In this document: piece by piece, positions 13,201-27,488 of the stretch
How positions within the stretch are numbered: position 1 is the stretch's first letter
Layout of the letters: each line of letters opens with the position of its first letter
Origin: Hybos culiciformis
Taxonomy: Eukaryota; Arthropoda; Insecta; Diptera; Hybotidae
Direction of reading: 5' to 3'
Length of the DNA: 64,000 nt
Assembly: GCA_964007475.1 (NCBI GenBank)
Contig: OZ023273.1
Location: forward strand, 125,907,812 to 125,971,811
The notes under the pieces: generated by a model
What the model was told of the DNA's origin: nothing
Seen by the model: only the letters and a program-made list of their open reading frames with translations
Databases searched by the model: none
Made by a program: the position numbers and the translations under genes

Positions 13201-14492
13201 AATAACTTTGTGATCATGAAAATCAATTACACAAATTTTCATATAACCTTATTGAAATATATACATTTATAAGCATGTACAACTAAGTTCAGGAAAAGAA
13301 ATTAATAAATTATCCTTATAACTTTGTGTTTTATTTTAGGGGTACAAAAAAATGACTCTAAAGTTTTAATGTTATTTTATCTCATATTTTTCTAATCATT
13401 TCATAATAAATTTTCAAGGTTAGTATTTTGTTTTTATTGCAAATATTACCTCAGACTAGTTATAATACTTACCTAAAAATTGGGTTAAAAGTCAACAAAA
13501 TAATCTTTAATCCAATTTCTAAATTTGCTAATCAAGAAAATGTCTTATTCAAGGCAAAATCATTAGACTAACACAAATAATGATTTTTAATTATTAATAA
13601 TTAATCAGAGATTTCACTTTTCTAGTATACAGTTTAAATTAAAATTTTTGAAATTTTTTATACTTACGCAAAATGTTAAAATGAAAAACTGATAATTTTT
13701 CAAGGCCAACAAAGAACTGTGCTACGATAAATAAATACAATGCTAAGTATTTAAAATTTCTAATTATACGATATTTTCATTATGTAAAAGCCCCAAAAAA
13801 TGAATATCAATTTGATATAGCCTAGACATGCCGATATATGTATATGTAGGTACTATATATAAATTATAATAACATTGATTAAAATTAAATCATTATTCTT
13901 TGTTGACGCATAAATTAAATATTAAATAACTAAATTGTTCTGTGCAATGCAAAGTATTAATTTTTTTCATATATTACAAAATTTAAATATGCAAGTATAT
14001 TTACTGCATATATGTATAAAGAACATTTCACATGTACATTGTACATGTGCATATATGTAAGTGTTTTAGTTATTATACATTTATTTTGTAATTGTTTTAA
14101 GAAAAACTTGTAAAAACTTTATAATTTAAGGGCTGTCTGTCACAAAAAAGTACTCCATATTAGATCGCGTGTTCATAGTTTACTTATATTTTTTTCTATC
14201 TTCAAAATTCAATAAGAAAGAAAGTGCTAAAGAAAGGCAATTTTAGGTATTCTCTAAGTATAGTATAAAAAAACTATATAAATTTTTGACTAAATTTTAT
14301 CTAACTGAAAGATATTAGTAAATTGTTAAAATTAAATTTTATAAAATTATACATACTTAACAACAGTATAAAAAATGTAGACAACAGCTTTAAAAATGTC
14401 TCCAATGGCACACTAGGGTGAATAATGAAGAAAGAAGTGATAAAATTAGCACATCAACAAATTTGTTAATTATTTATAGTTTTTTTTTTTTT

Positions 14493-14537
14493 ATTTGAAG
14501 TATTTAGGTATTTGAAGTATTTAGGTATTTAGGTATT
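14493..14537. repeat. Short tandem repeat, TATTTGAAG/TATTTAGG units
   Basis: Alternating units of ATTTGAAGT and ATTTAGGT are repeated about five times between two poly-T runs. It is a simple replication-slippage type repeat with no further function visible. Confidence 0.7.
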
Positions 14538-15234
14538 TTTAAATTTTTTTTTTGATATTTTTTTATTCTTCAAACCAAAAATAAAATTTTATCAATCCTA
14601 ATAAAGATGTTCTACTCCATTAAGGATTATTTGAATAATGATTTTTTACACAATAGAAATAGAAGACATATCGTTAAATTGAAAAATCTATACATACTAA
14701 AAATATAAGTTAGAATGTGTTTTAAGTATTTCGAAAAAAAAGGTAATTTTAACTGTTATTAACAGAAAATATTTAGCTCATACTATGTACAATATTATAC
14801 AACAGCAAAACATATCAACGCGAAAAATTACATAAATAATGCTCACTCAATATGTATTTTTTTTTTCATATACAAAATATTGCAAATAAAGATATTACGT
14901 TCACCTTCACACAATTTTTTTTTTGTAAGAATTTTTCAGCCAACCGTAAATTTTCGGTAAATTATTGAAAATAATAAAAATATTGATGAATTCTTACTAT
15001 AAGAAAATTAATTTTGTGTTAAACATTTTTTTTTAATTTACTGAATCTTAGGTAATAAAATTACAGTCTTTTAACAAGATTTTATTCTTGATTATTAAGG
15101 TAAAATAGCATACATATGAAAGATAGAGCTTAAGTTCTACAAAATTTTATAAATCTCACGTACCTTTTTTTCGTGAAATAGACAAAAAAGTCCCATATCT
15201 ATTCTATTTTTTGTTAATTCAGTTAGTACGTATA

Positions 15235-15387
15235 ACCATAGATTAAGAATATACAATATACATAGATTGTTAGCTTCATACAACATTATTTTTGGTATTT
15301 TTATGTGAATGTGTTAGTAAAACAAAATAAAATACTGAAAAAATTTTGTATGAAGCTATAAATCTTTCTGTATTCTTAATCTATGGT
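15235..15387. mobile_element. MITE, ACCATAGATTAAGAATA family, copy 1
   Basis: Inverted ends ACCATAGATTAAGAATA and TATTCTTAATCTATGGT enclose 153 bp. The interior carries GTATTTTTATGTGAATGTG and TAGTAAAACAAAATAAAAT, both shared with the copy at 29173-29393. Noncoding. Confidence 0.7.
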
Positions 15388-16025
15388 ACAACTAAATCAG
15401 AATAAAATTTGTATTAAGATGATGAAGCTTTTGAACTAGCTTATTATTAATAAATTTTATAATATCGTCTTAAGTTGTAAAAATTAATTCTGATTTTAAT
15501 AAAATTGAGAATAAAAAAACAAAATGTTTTTAATTTCATTGAATTATCTTTAAAAATTATTCCGCACATGCATACAATACGCCTCTCATTACAAAATAAA
15601 TATAAATATAGCAATGAGAAATTCAAAAACTTTTAAATATTTTTAAAATTTTTATTAAAAAAAACTAAGTACAGCATAAACCTTGTTAAAAATAGTATTT
15701 TGAAGAAATTTTTAAGTGTATTCAAACTTTAAATATCGGAGAATCGAGGAAAGACTTTATAATCATCTATTAAGGTATATTTCACAAGCTTTAAATATCT
15801 AAATAACTTGCAAGATTTATTATAAAATTCACTTCTTCTTTTTGAGCACAGATATTAAAAAATTTCGAAAAACATACCATGGAAAAATTCTTTCCAATCA
15901 CCATAAAACACCTTCTAATATCAAATTATTTGAAACCAAATATGTAAAAATATATACCTCACTCAATATCTCAAATAATAGCTCGAAATAGCCAAAAACA
16001 CTATTTCCATATGTTCAAGTTGCCA

Positions 16026-16070
16026 GCTATAAATTTACTTTATAAAAAGCTATAAATTTACTTTATAAAA
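16026..16070. repeat. Direct repeat, two 22-23 bp units
   Basis: The unit GCTATAAATTTACTTTATAA is present twice in a row with no mismatch. A local duplication. Confidence 0.75.
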
Positions 16071-19000
16071 ACAAAAATATTTTAGTTCTAAATTACAATA
16101 AATATTTACTAATGAATAGGTAGTTATCTAGTTAAGTTTTTATGAATAATTAATTACTATATTTAAAATTATTTATTTTTTTATAAAATTAGCAAAATTA
16201 ATGTTATTAATAGTTTTTCTTAACTCTCAACAAAGGAAATATTTCCTTTAATTAACTCAAGTTTCATTCAATGATATATTATCATCGTAAAAATATACTA
16301 TTTTTAAATAAACGTTATACATACTTTATAATAATAAATTTTTTTTATCACAAAATAAAAATGTTATCTAAAATTTAATATGTTTTATCTTAAAATTATA
16401 AAGTAAGTTAAATTTTTTCTCCCCTTGTTACAAAAAAAAAGTGTTGATTGTTATCATTGGTGTTTCAAAAATCCGAAAACCAGTATATTTCATACATTTT
16501 ATTTAAATAACATTTACAAAAAAATTTATTATAATTGTAATTATATGAAGATGAAATAATATGTTTAAGTATGTTAATAATGTTTCTATTGCATACAATA
16601 ATAAAATCTTTCAGTATACTAATAATTCTTACTGAGATGAATATTCTCTTAATTAAAATTCAAATCACATAATCACTATTATAATTGAAAAATAATAAAC
16701 AAATTATTATAAAAGAGTGACACAATCACGACTAAAATTTTATGAAATAATTATTTCTTATGTAATAAATAAATGCATGTTTAACAATAACGATTTTGAT
16801 TTTATTTGAATTAGATATAGCTTTATATGCAAATCTCCTTTGTTTAGCTTATTCAACATCCGGCTAAAACTTAATTTCAGAAAATAAAATAATATAGCGC
16901 CGTATAATACCTTATTAAAACAAAATAATAATTAATTGTCTCAACTCTAAATTCGGCTCTGTTCTATTAATATACTTAGTAAAAACAGTTCACAATAATT
17001 CCTTGGACTCTAAACTATAATAATAAAATTCTAAACTATTATAATAACAATTGAATATATATTATTAATTAATTTTAAAGATAATACCAGAATTATTTAT
17101 GAAACTAATAAATTATGACGTTCAGAAAATAAGATATATAATTGAAATGAAATAAATGTCAATATGATTTATATTGCAGCACCATAAGTTTTAAAATATA
17201 TATTTATTTCTATATGTATAAGTTAAATTAAAAACTATCAAAAATAATTTATAATATTACTTAAAGCACGCAGCAACGACAACAACTCATATTGATTTTA
17301 TGTCCTCCTTATTTAATAATATATAATATGTACCTTCATATATTTATTCCAGTTTTTATATTTAGAACAAAATACAAACACAACTGAATTATGTAAGTAA
17401 TTTTTTCAATATTATTTTTGAAAACATAATCAAAATCTGTCCAAAAACTTGGTTCATAATATTAAAAAAAAACTTACCTATACTTTACTTAAAAATTTCT
17501 TAATAGCAGCATAATATAAATTTATACATTTTAAAGAACTGGCTAAAATTAATCAAATATTAAATTTTCTAAATAAATAATTGAACAGTTTAAAATATTA
17601 TTAAAAGGAGAGTTTTATATACTTAACAAAAACATAATTTTTAGATGATAATAAGCCATTTTATTAAAGCACTGCTTATTTACTAATAAAAATGAAGAAT
17701 TAACTGAGTGTTATTCTTAATATTTTTAAATTTTTAGGCAAATATTTGCGCTACTTAATTAATTTGAGAGATATTTAAAATGTTTATATTTGGTGTTTAA
17801 TATTTAAAATAACCATGCAAAATAAATATACTTAATATTTTTATGAAGTTTTGTTAAAAGAAAAGATAATATTTTGATATCAGATTTTTTAAATAAATTA
17901 GATTCTTCGGATATATAAATAACATCAAATACCTACTTTTTCATATTTTTTTTTTAATATTTACAATAAACAAAAATGCGATTCAATATTTCGACCTGAT
18001 TTGCCGCCTTTGGAAATAACATTTTAAACTTTTAGATTTGTATCCTAGATTCAGAAAATTGTTAAACTTTCTATCATTAATTTATTGGATTCCGAATATG
18101 AAGGTTATTATTTGTTATGGATGGAAACATGAAAACATTAAAATTAACTAAATATATTTATACAGGATTATCACATTATAATGAGCAGTTTATAGTGGAT
18201 ACACATTTATTACCATCATCATGATATCAATTATATATTTTATGCTGCAATTTTTTTTTATGTGTTTATATTATTATATTCAATCATTATGTCAGACATT
18301 AACATTGGCAATTTAACAACACAACTTTATTTAGGTTATTGCCAAATTAATTGAAAAATAATTATTATTATAACTGTTGTAACGCATAAAGGAATGGTAA
18401 ATAATAATTACCATTTACATAAGAATTCGAAATATGTAAAACTTAATCATAACATGGGAAATTGTTGATCATATTTCCATTGCGGCAAAAAAAAAATAAA
18501 AATTAATATACTAACCGGGCCTGTTATTTTTTTTTTATTAATTATATTAATTGAAAATAACGAAATTATTGTTTACTTTTTTACCATTAATATAAGAAGG
18601 CATGTGAATGAAAATTCTTCTTCTGAACTATAATTTGTGTAACAAGTAAACTTTACATTAGTACTGTACTACCTTTACACACAAAACATAATATATAGAA
18701 TAGCGAGGTCAACAGACTTCTTCCTCGAATGTAACGAAACCTTATCTACTTACGATACAATGTACGTAAGGTGCATATTCTTGTTAGCAAAGTCAGATTA
18801 TTTCAGTTGCAATTATAATTACGAAAATTATATAACGAAACGACGTGCACTTTTGTAACTTACTTATCAATTGACGTAAACATATTAATGTCATTGAATA
18901 TTGTTATGTATGAACACATAAACTTTAATGACAGTAACAATTATCATAAAAAACAAAAAAAAAATCTGGGAACAGCAGAATATTATAGTTATACAATTTC

Positions 19001-22000
19001 TCTTCATTCAAATTCAAAATTAATTTGAAATGTCACCAATCTTTCATTTACTAAACTGATTGATTGTTATTATAAAAGCTTTTTTGTGAATACTGTTGAA
19101 TAATATTAAATCTCGTCATTTAATATTTTTTTACACTATATTCTGTATTCAAATGTAAAAAAATTTCTACAAAGACGGTTAAAAAATTATTTTTAATGTT
19201 AAATCCGAAACCCATTCAAATATTTTTACATATAATTATAAATAATAATAATATTCTGAAATCACAGTCCTAGACTTCTCAATAGTTCTAGAAATTCGGA
19301 AACAGTCAGCCTCAAAAATTTTGAAACGACCGGATCGTTGAAAAAGTGCCATTTAATCAAAAAATCGTTGCAAACTAACGATTAATTATTCTCACTATAT
19401 CCAAAAACCCATGCCAAAGACTGAAGTTATTGTACAATTTACCCTATTTTATATACTCCGTATATTCTAGTAAAACATATTAAAGGTAGACAAAAGAAAA
19501 TTTAAAAAGTTACATTATTTTATTTCGTGGGCTTGAAAGTAAGCAATTACCCTTCATTATGGTAAACTATTTTCGACCTGACCAAACGATGGAAAAGTAT
19601 AAATCTAAAATACAATATTATTCATTCAATAATCAACAATAATAATTTGTATTTTGTTAAATACTTTATCTTGAATTAGTATGCTTAAGAATCGCCTTTA
19701 TTAACAATATAATATAATATCCGCACGGTAATGAAATTTACAAAATTTTGATAATTAAACTATAAAGTAAAGTTTTTACAAATTTACTCGCTATTCTTAT
19801 TCTTTCTTGATAAAATATTCTGCTGACCTACATTTATATATGTTATAGACTTTTAATTTAATATTATAATATGTATATATTAAAAATAAACATAGTTTTA
19901 TACTAAATCTCTCTCTTTCATTCATAAATAAATATAAAAATGCTATACTATATATGTAAATATATTTCGCAATGAGTCACCCACAAAACAATAATATCAC
20001 GGTATTCACTATTTTCTATTTTGTGAATGAACTATAAAATTATGGTATATATAATAATAAAAAATAATAAAATTTTTAAATAATTATTTTTTTAAAACGC
20101 ATGATGTAAAAAATAGTAATAGAAATAAAGATTGGTTCTAATATTATGTTTTTCGTTTTTTGTTTATAAATTTTGTTTTTTTACATTTATTTTACAATTT
20201 TTTGTTATTATGCATTGCATTATGTACATAAAGAAAATAACATAAACGACCATGAACTAAAATTGAAATTAATGGAAGCAGAAATAAAAAAAAAAAAAAG
20301 CTGATTATTGTATAGCGTGTGTACCTTCGTATAAACATTTATTTTTTTAAATTAGTTTTTTTTTTCTTTAAAACTATAAATATAAAAAGAAAAATTCAAC
20401 TGGTTCCCATACTATCAGCAGCGGCTTATTTCTCAACAAAAAAAAAAATATATTTTTTGTGCAGGTATATTTCAATTTTTTAACATATTTTTTTTTTTTC
20501 AAATTTAGCATTTTTGTATAATATTTCAAATTATGGAAATCAGATTTCTTAATATTTTGTTTTTTTTTTTTTAGATATATTATACTGAGATTATAGGGAC
20601 GTAATATTGTGTTCCTATGAATGTTTTATTATGATTATGCACCTAAGTATACACAATTTTTTTTTTTGCAAATATGTAAATTGCAAAATAAAATATGACA
20701 TTTGAATGCTTTTCTAATCAATTATTGATATTATTAATATTATACGATTGTGTAACAAAGCAAAGAGTTGACTATTTCCTGTCTTACTCTTTTTATCTTA
20801 ATAATATAAAAATTTACTACAAATTTAAACAATTATACATATATAATTTGCAATTTACTAAACAATAACCTACAATAACTACGGAAAATTTAAACTTACA
20901 ACAGAATTTTTACTTTTATTAACAATAAACTTCAAGTTCCAAATTATGTATAACCAAAAATTCGAAAATAAAATTATAAATCGAAAACTTTCGGACCTTT
21001 GACTATGAATTCGATTTTAGGCGAACCGCTTTCATTAAAATTATAAATATAGTTTTATATACTCGTAGAAAAACATAGAATTGTGGAAATAAATTATTTT
21101 TTTCAACTTTTTATCTTCTACTTTAAATTTTTCAATAACATAAGGCCGGAAAGGTAAACCCTAAAAAAAAATTATTTGTTTTAAATATTGATTGATATAA
21201 AATGTACAGATAATGCTGACTACATACAAACTTATACTGAAAACCGCGCATTTTCGAAATTTTAATTATAAACAATTAAAATAAAATGCAAATTTTATTG
21301 TTTTAAATTCAAACTTCAAAGTATAACATTATATTGTTCGAAAAAAAAAAAATTTAAATTCCATATGCATATTTTATGTGGCTAAAGTATTCTCGTATGT
21401 TTATTTTATTAATTTTTTATTTAAGAGGTAATTTTTTTTATTTTAAGTGATTTTTTTTTTTTTTTTATAAAAATTTCAACTTTTTATTTAAAATAAGTTG
21501 ATATAGAATTAATTTTTCTTTTTTATTGGCTGCTTTAAATTTTAACACTTGAATTTCAGTTACTGACCTCTGTCTATTTTCCTTTTTAAATTTTTTTGCT
21601 TTATAAACTGGAAAACTGCTCTTTAATTGCGAAAAAAAATTAACTATAAATAGCAGTTGTTGAGAAACTAGAAAATTATTATTGTTTCCTTTTTCTAAAT
21701 ATTTACAAAAAGAATATGCAAATAAAAATCAAAAATATTTTTAATTTAATTTACTTATTTTTCTTTTTTTTTTCATATACATAAATATACGTACAACAAA
21801 TGTATACTTCACTTCAGTATTTTATATATTAAATTTGATCGAAAATAAAAAAATTCAAAAATATATAAATTTTTAATATTAATAAATAGTACTAAAATGT
21901 TTTTTTATTTTTTTTATTTTAAGGTTTCACTTGGATCCACGTCCCAACACGACAACGTCTTGCATCAAACTAATGAGCGTGTAAATTTTTATTTGCTTTT

Positions 22001-25000
22001 TAGTTCTGTTTCGTACTTTTCTTTTTGTTTTACTTCATGTTCTACTGTCGGTAATACTATGCTCAGTACATTATTCCACACGTTAGCACAATTTCCATTT
22101 AAGTAAATTTAATAAACAATATAAATGTATATATTATAGATATTTATTTAAAATAATATTTTTGTTTTCTCGAAAAGATTACTGACGTCGACATCGCTGA
22201 GTCATCTTAGTAATATCAATTTAATTAAATTTTATATTTATTAACGAAATAAGAATAATATCATTCATATAGGGAAAACGGGAAGAACTATTAAAGGATG
22301 TAGATTTTTTTACCTGTACATAATAGATATTTGTATAATTACCTTTATACTTTAAAACTATAATATTAATGAATGAAAGGGCAAAGCCTTAAAAATTAAT
22401 GTATATTTAAATTTAATTTATAATTTTTGTTGGTAATAATTAAGTGCACTAATGAAAAAGTTCAGAATGATAAGAATAAGAGTGTATTTTTCGTTTCTTT
22501 AATTTCACTTGGATAAATGTGTATTTTCATGATATGGAAAAGAAATTGAAGCAAACAGGTATTATTAAATATTAATCATAATATGTAAATAATATGCAAT
22601 TTATTGTCCTGTATACAAAATATGCGCGAAATAGCCTCATTCTTATTTCGATTTAAATATTTATAATATTATCAGTCGATAAAAAAAATTACCAAACTCA
22701 TCTCTTTAACAAGAGTTAACATTTTAAATAGGTTAATAAATTTATTTAAAAATGATATAAGTATATACATTCATAGTAGACGTTAAGTTAAGTTTTTTAG
22801 TGGTTATTCAAATAAAATATGTAATTAACATTTTAACATAGAACTGTTAAATGCGTGATACATATTTATGTATGCCTGCTATACTTTCATTCACTTAAAA
22901 ACTTCAAACTAACAGTAAGAGAATCTTTTAAAATTATTTAATTTTTCATTATGCACTATTTATCTCCTAATCTCCGTACGCGTGCTAGCTTAATACATTA
23001 GATCCACTTTCAAAAAGTTTGATGTAGAATATGTAGATATTTGTATTTGTTTCATTATCGCTTGATAATATTGTTTAAAACACTGAAATGGCAACACATA
23101 TTTACAATTAATACCTATCTGTTCTAAAAATTAGTTCAATTCTTATATTAAAGACGGAAATTTTAAATAGTTGTAAGAATTATAAATATTTTATTTCCAG
23201 AACATAAATACAAAAACATAAGATACGAATATTAAACATATTGAGCAAAAATTAATAGAGCACACCAAAAAGGCCTTGAATAATCTGAGTAAAATTTCCA
23301 TTGCATATTATTTTATTATAATCTTATTCTTTTCTTATCAATTTTGCATTGAAAATGACCCCGACTATGCTTGAATCACGTTTCGTATAAATCTGAATAA
23401 TATACAATAAATATTAGAGTAGAATTTTGTTTTCGTTTCTCTTTGTGTCAAGTTATATTGCCTCACATCGTGCATTCGTCGTATGTAACAGTGCAATCCT
23501 ATTTTGTATAATTTCATTAAATTTTTTAATTATTTTATATAAAAAAATTAAACACTAAGCTTTGAAGATAAGTATAATTTGTATTTTCAAAATATTAAGT
23601 TTTCATCTTTACATAAAGAATGCAATCCATCTTACAAACTTAACTCGAATGTTAACAATATACAAAAAAACTTATATTTCTTAATCTAGAATCAGTATAC
23701 TTGAACTCAAGCACTGCTATTGCACTGCTATTGCATAGCATAGAAAAGGTTTAATATTAAATATCTTTAAAATCAATCAATTTTTAATTAAAAACTTATC
23801 TTATCTTTGTTTAAAAAATCTGTCGTCTGAAAATACTTTCATCCTTCATTTTTTAAACATTAATAATAATGAATAAGTAGTATGTGGTATGTCTAGTATA
23901 TTAGGATGTAATTATAAAATAATAATTTTTCATTCCAGGAAATAGTTTATAACCCTTGTTTAATAAAATTGTCAGAACAAATATGACATTCTTTCTTTCA
24001 AACTAGAAATGAACTATATTTAAAAAAAAAAATTTAACTAATCCCAAAACACAGACTACAGGATAATAAATATATCTAAAAATTTTTAAATGTCAATTAA
24101 ATATTTAATTCAATTAGATGTTTCAAACAAAAAGTTAAATAACTGATTCTTAATGTTTATTTAATTGATTAAAAGCTTACATAATAGCAAAGGTTACACT
24201 CTTAAAAGCTTTTGTTTCTTTTAAATAAGAAAAATGTACTAATCAAGCTTTAACATTAATTATCAAAATATAACTTAACTCTTCAAAAAACTTCGTTTTC
24301 AAAATTAACATATTTTAATAACATAACAAAAAATCTATTCTCATTTTTAAAAGCCTAAAATTAGTTTGGAAAAATTTTAATAGTATTTTACTAAAAGTCT
24401 TAGTTATTTCTTCATAAGAAAATTTGAAATTTTTAACAGATGTATAAATTTAAAATCTTTATTACCAAATTTAAACTCTAAATATATATTAATTAGTTTC
24501 TAATATACTAATGAACTATTTCGATTTTATTTTGCGTGTATTTTCTACTTAAAATTTTATTATAGTAATGTTACCTGAAACCTATCAATTATATTCACAT
24601 TGGATTCTTCTGAATCTATTGTTTCTTATATTATTTGAAGACACTCAAAACAAATTGCTCGAATGAATAATAATCCTTGTTTTGTTTAACAAATTAATTA
24701 ATATAAACGGTATATGGTATGTTATTAATCGCCGAATTTCGGTTTAATCATAAAGGAAGTATAATATAGAGTAACTATGTCAAACAACTTTTTAAAATAT
24801 CGTTTTTATTTTTTTTCCTATTTTTTCAGACCCCCAAAACATATGTATGCAAAAAAGCTTTTCTATTCTCTGTAATACTCATTAATTTTTTTCAATTTTG
24901 AGGATGTTTAGTTTTAAAATTACACAACTTATAAAAATTCGAAAAATCATAACTATAATGAATAAATGAAAAAATATGTGTCTAAATATGTATTGTTGTG

Positions 25001-25090
25001 ATGTGCCAAAAACCAATTTATTACAACTATGATTTTATTTTTTTTAAAAACTAGCATCTTCGTCTAAATTGAAATTTATAAAATTTCATA

Positions 25091-25275
25091 TAGTACGATT
25101 CAAATCACTTGGCCAATCCGTTATGTAAAGCTTTCCCTTTCCATTACAAAATTCCATACAAAATTTAGGGGAAATTATTTAAGAAAAAAGCTCATGCAAA
25201 TTTTGTATGGAATTTTGTAATGGAAAGGGAAAGCTTTGCATAACGGTTTGGTCAAGTGATTTGAATCGTACTCTA
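25091..25275. mobile_element. MITE, TAGTACGATTCAAATC family, copy 3 with long arms
   Basis: It has the same TAGTACGATTCAAATCACTT end and the same left half as the copies at 9843 and 10085. Its right half, however, is a mirror of its left half (CATTACAAAATTCCATACAA pairs with the sequence around 25200-25220), giving arms of about 80 bp. The right half of the other two copies (around GAGAGGGTAAAATTTG) is absent. A 2-bp insertion lies in the right end (CGTACTCTATC). Confidence 0.75.
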
Positions 25276-25742
25276 TCATAAGTTAAGTATTTCAAATCAA
25301 TAAATATATATATATTGAAATTTAATTTTTACTTTAATAAAGAGATAATAAGTCATAATATTTTATCACCTTTGGATAAAATATTCTTAAACGATAGTGG
25401 GAGACATTGTTTTATTTTTTCGTAAATTTACGTTTAATTAGTTCGTTCTTTAAAATAATAGTGTTTTAATAGTGCATGTGTATATTAAAATGTTTTGCAT
25501 GAACTTTGTTTTAATTATTTAAATTTAGAAATTTTTATAAGGACATTAAGAAAATTATACCGGAATATTTTATTATTATTGAAAATTTATCAATTTGGAT
25601 ACGGAATTAAAATAAATATAAATAATTTGAATAATATAAAGTAAAGTATTTATTAATTTATTTTATATATTAATGAGTAGGTAGTCGCACTTTTTTTAAT
25701 GCGCAACCTTCACGTAAACATTTTACTAATTCATGAAGTTAG

Positions 25743-26126
25743 AGCTCCATAAAAAGTAGTCGGCTAAACAAGTTATCTTCTATCGACCACATTCATAAAA
25801 AAAACTTAAAAAAAACTAATGATGTCCTTGTATTGAAATCAGAACAATTTTTATATCTCAAGAATTATGAGACTGATTTGGAAATATTTTATTTGAAAGC
25901 ACCAAAAGATGATCTGTTTGAAATTAACAGATTTTATATAAAATTTTTTGATAACTGTTTTGCTCAAAATGTGTATAAAAAAAAATTTCTAACAAACAGT
26001 ATACAATTACATTGCTGTTTGGACGCAACAAAATTATCAAAAAAATATGATTTCTGGTTCACCGAAACAGACGAATGTTATGAACATAAATTTAAATTTT
26101 TGGAGTTGGTTATTCTTAAAAAGTGA
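25743..26126 (+). pseudogene. Intronless coding-like fragment, unrecognised
   Basis: The frame is open for 127 codons after TAG (25740-25742) and stops at TGA (26124-26126), but it has no ATG. The same frame upstream of two close stops also reads like protein (FFNAQPSRKHF). The composition is protein-like, with mixed charged and aromatic residues and cysteines (IQLHCCLDATKLSKKYDFWF; FTETDECYEHKFKFLELV). An AATAAA follows 20 bp after the stop (26146-26151), and an A-rich run then follows at 26153-26164. This arrangement suggests a decayed retrocopy (processed pseudogene) of an unidentified gene, or a fragment of a mobile element. MITEs lie on both sides (25091-25275 and 26196-26448). I recognise no domain. 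Confidence 0.4.
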
Positions 26127-26195
26127 AAGTATCCTTACAAACCAAAATAAAATAACAAAAAAAATCATTATTTTTTATTATAAAATAATGTGAGC

Positions 26196-26448
26196 ATCGT
26201 CGGTCTCATGCAAAAATCACGAAACTGTAAAAACATAGTGTAGAGAAAATTGGTTTTGAAATTTTTTTTTTCTTTTTTTGTTGTACGTTTTGGTACTTTC
26301 GGGAAAATAGAAATAGTCATTGCGGATAATTTATGAGAGCTTTCGACTTTGAACATATTCAAATTTTAGTTTTTTTATGATTTTTGTACAATATTAGGTC
26401 AAAACGGCCAAACTTACAGTTTCGTTCTTTTTGCACGAGACCGTCGAT
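26196..26448. mobile_element. MITE, ATCGTCGGTCTC family, copy 2
   Basis: It begins ATCGTCGGTCTCATGCAAAA and ends GCACGAGACCGTCGAT. Reversed relative to the nested copy at 1174-1384, it shares the ACGAAACTG, GTACGTTTTGGTACTTTCGG and GATAATTTATGAGAGCTTTC stretches. Its 253-bp length against 211 bp shows internal insertion or deletion. Noncoding. Confidence 0.7.
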
Positions 26449-27488
26449 ATGTAAATAAACATGAAATAAAATGAATTTATTAATGCTTTCAAATAAATTT
26501 TTTTTATTTACATTTATCTAACCCAATTTTTTTTTATAGAGAACAAATACTAGTAAACATTAGAATACAATTATAATAAAGGAAATATTTTGTTTATTTT
26601 TAAAAGCTTTATATAAAAAATATTTTAAAAGCTATAAAGCTCTCTCGTTATAGCGATATATTCTAAACAAAAATAAATGCTTGGGGGTCTGATCTAATTT
26701 TGTTTAACTTTTTTTATTCGATTTTTTTGTATGGGACTAGTTCCTCTATTTATACTTCCTTTATGGTTTAATCTTAATATTTATCATTATAAATGTTTAA
26801 ATAGATGTAACTGGAGTTGTTACCAATTAAATTTGAGTACATCTTCTCTTTTTTATCCTTGATCCTTTCTAAATAAAATTTCTCTTCAACAGTTCGTCAC
26901 CACGACGATTCTATAATTATTTTTTTTTTCATGCATATTTCACAAATTCTTTTTTACAATAAAACTTATATTCTTGGTTTTTTTTCTATGAAACCTTATC
27001 ATCCTCATTCTCATCTTTCGTATTCGAGACACAGTATATAATAAGAAAGGGTTTCGCGCATCATACATAAATTAACAAGGATTTAACTGAAAAAAAAAAA
27101 TAGTGTTCAATGTGCGAATTGGTTATAATATACTGAAAAAAAATCTTAAAAGAAATTAATTATCTGACGTCAGAAACAGTTTTAATAAATTTGTCTTATT
27201 AGTCTTACTTTAGTTTAAAACTTTTTGTAATTAAAAACTTGAATAGTTAGAGTTTTCAATTGAAAAGATTTATTATAATAAATAACAATCTTTGTTCTTC
27301 TCATACCTTGAAAATATTAAATTAACACTATTATTATGTACTTAAATTTGAAATATTTCTTAAAATTTATAAAAACAATATTTTAGTCCCGTAAAAAGTA
27401 TATTAGCACAGATTGATTGTAAAAATATAAAAAAATAAATTAGCTACATTATATATCTTAATGACAATAAAACTAAGTTATTCATCTT

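Larger units (their letters stand above)
8219..27488. other. 19-kb AT-rich spacer between the two ABCG genes
   Basis: No spliced gene could be assembled here. The stretch is rich in A/T homopolymers and holds MITEs at 9843-10266, 15235-15387, 25091-25275 and 26196-26448, an intronless coding-like fragment at 25743-26126, and a small patch of higher GC at about 21920-22090 with no convincing product. It may also carry the 5' untranslated exon and promoter of the left ABCG gene, since an acceptor precedes that gene's first coding exon. Confidence 0.6.

Noticed and set aside
14030..14055. CACATGTACATTGTACATGTG as an operator-like palindrome
   Set aside because: Short palindromes of this kind are common in AT-rich animal DNA and nothing nearby gives it a role.
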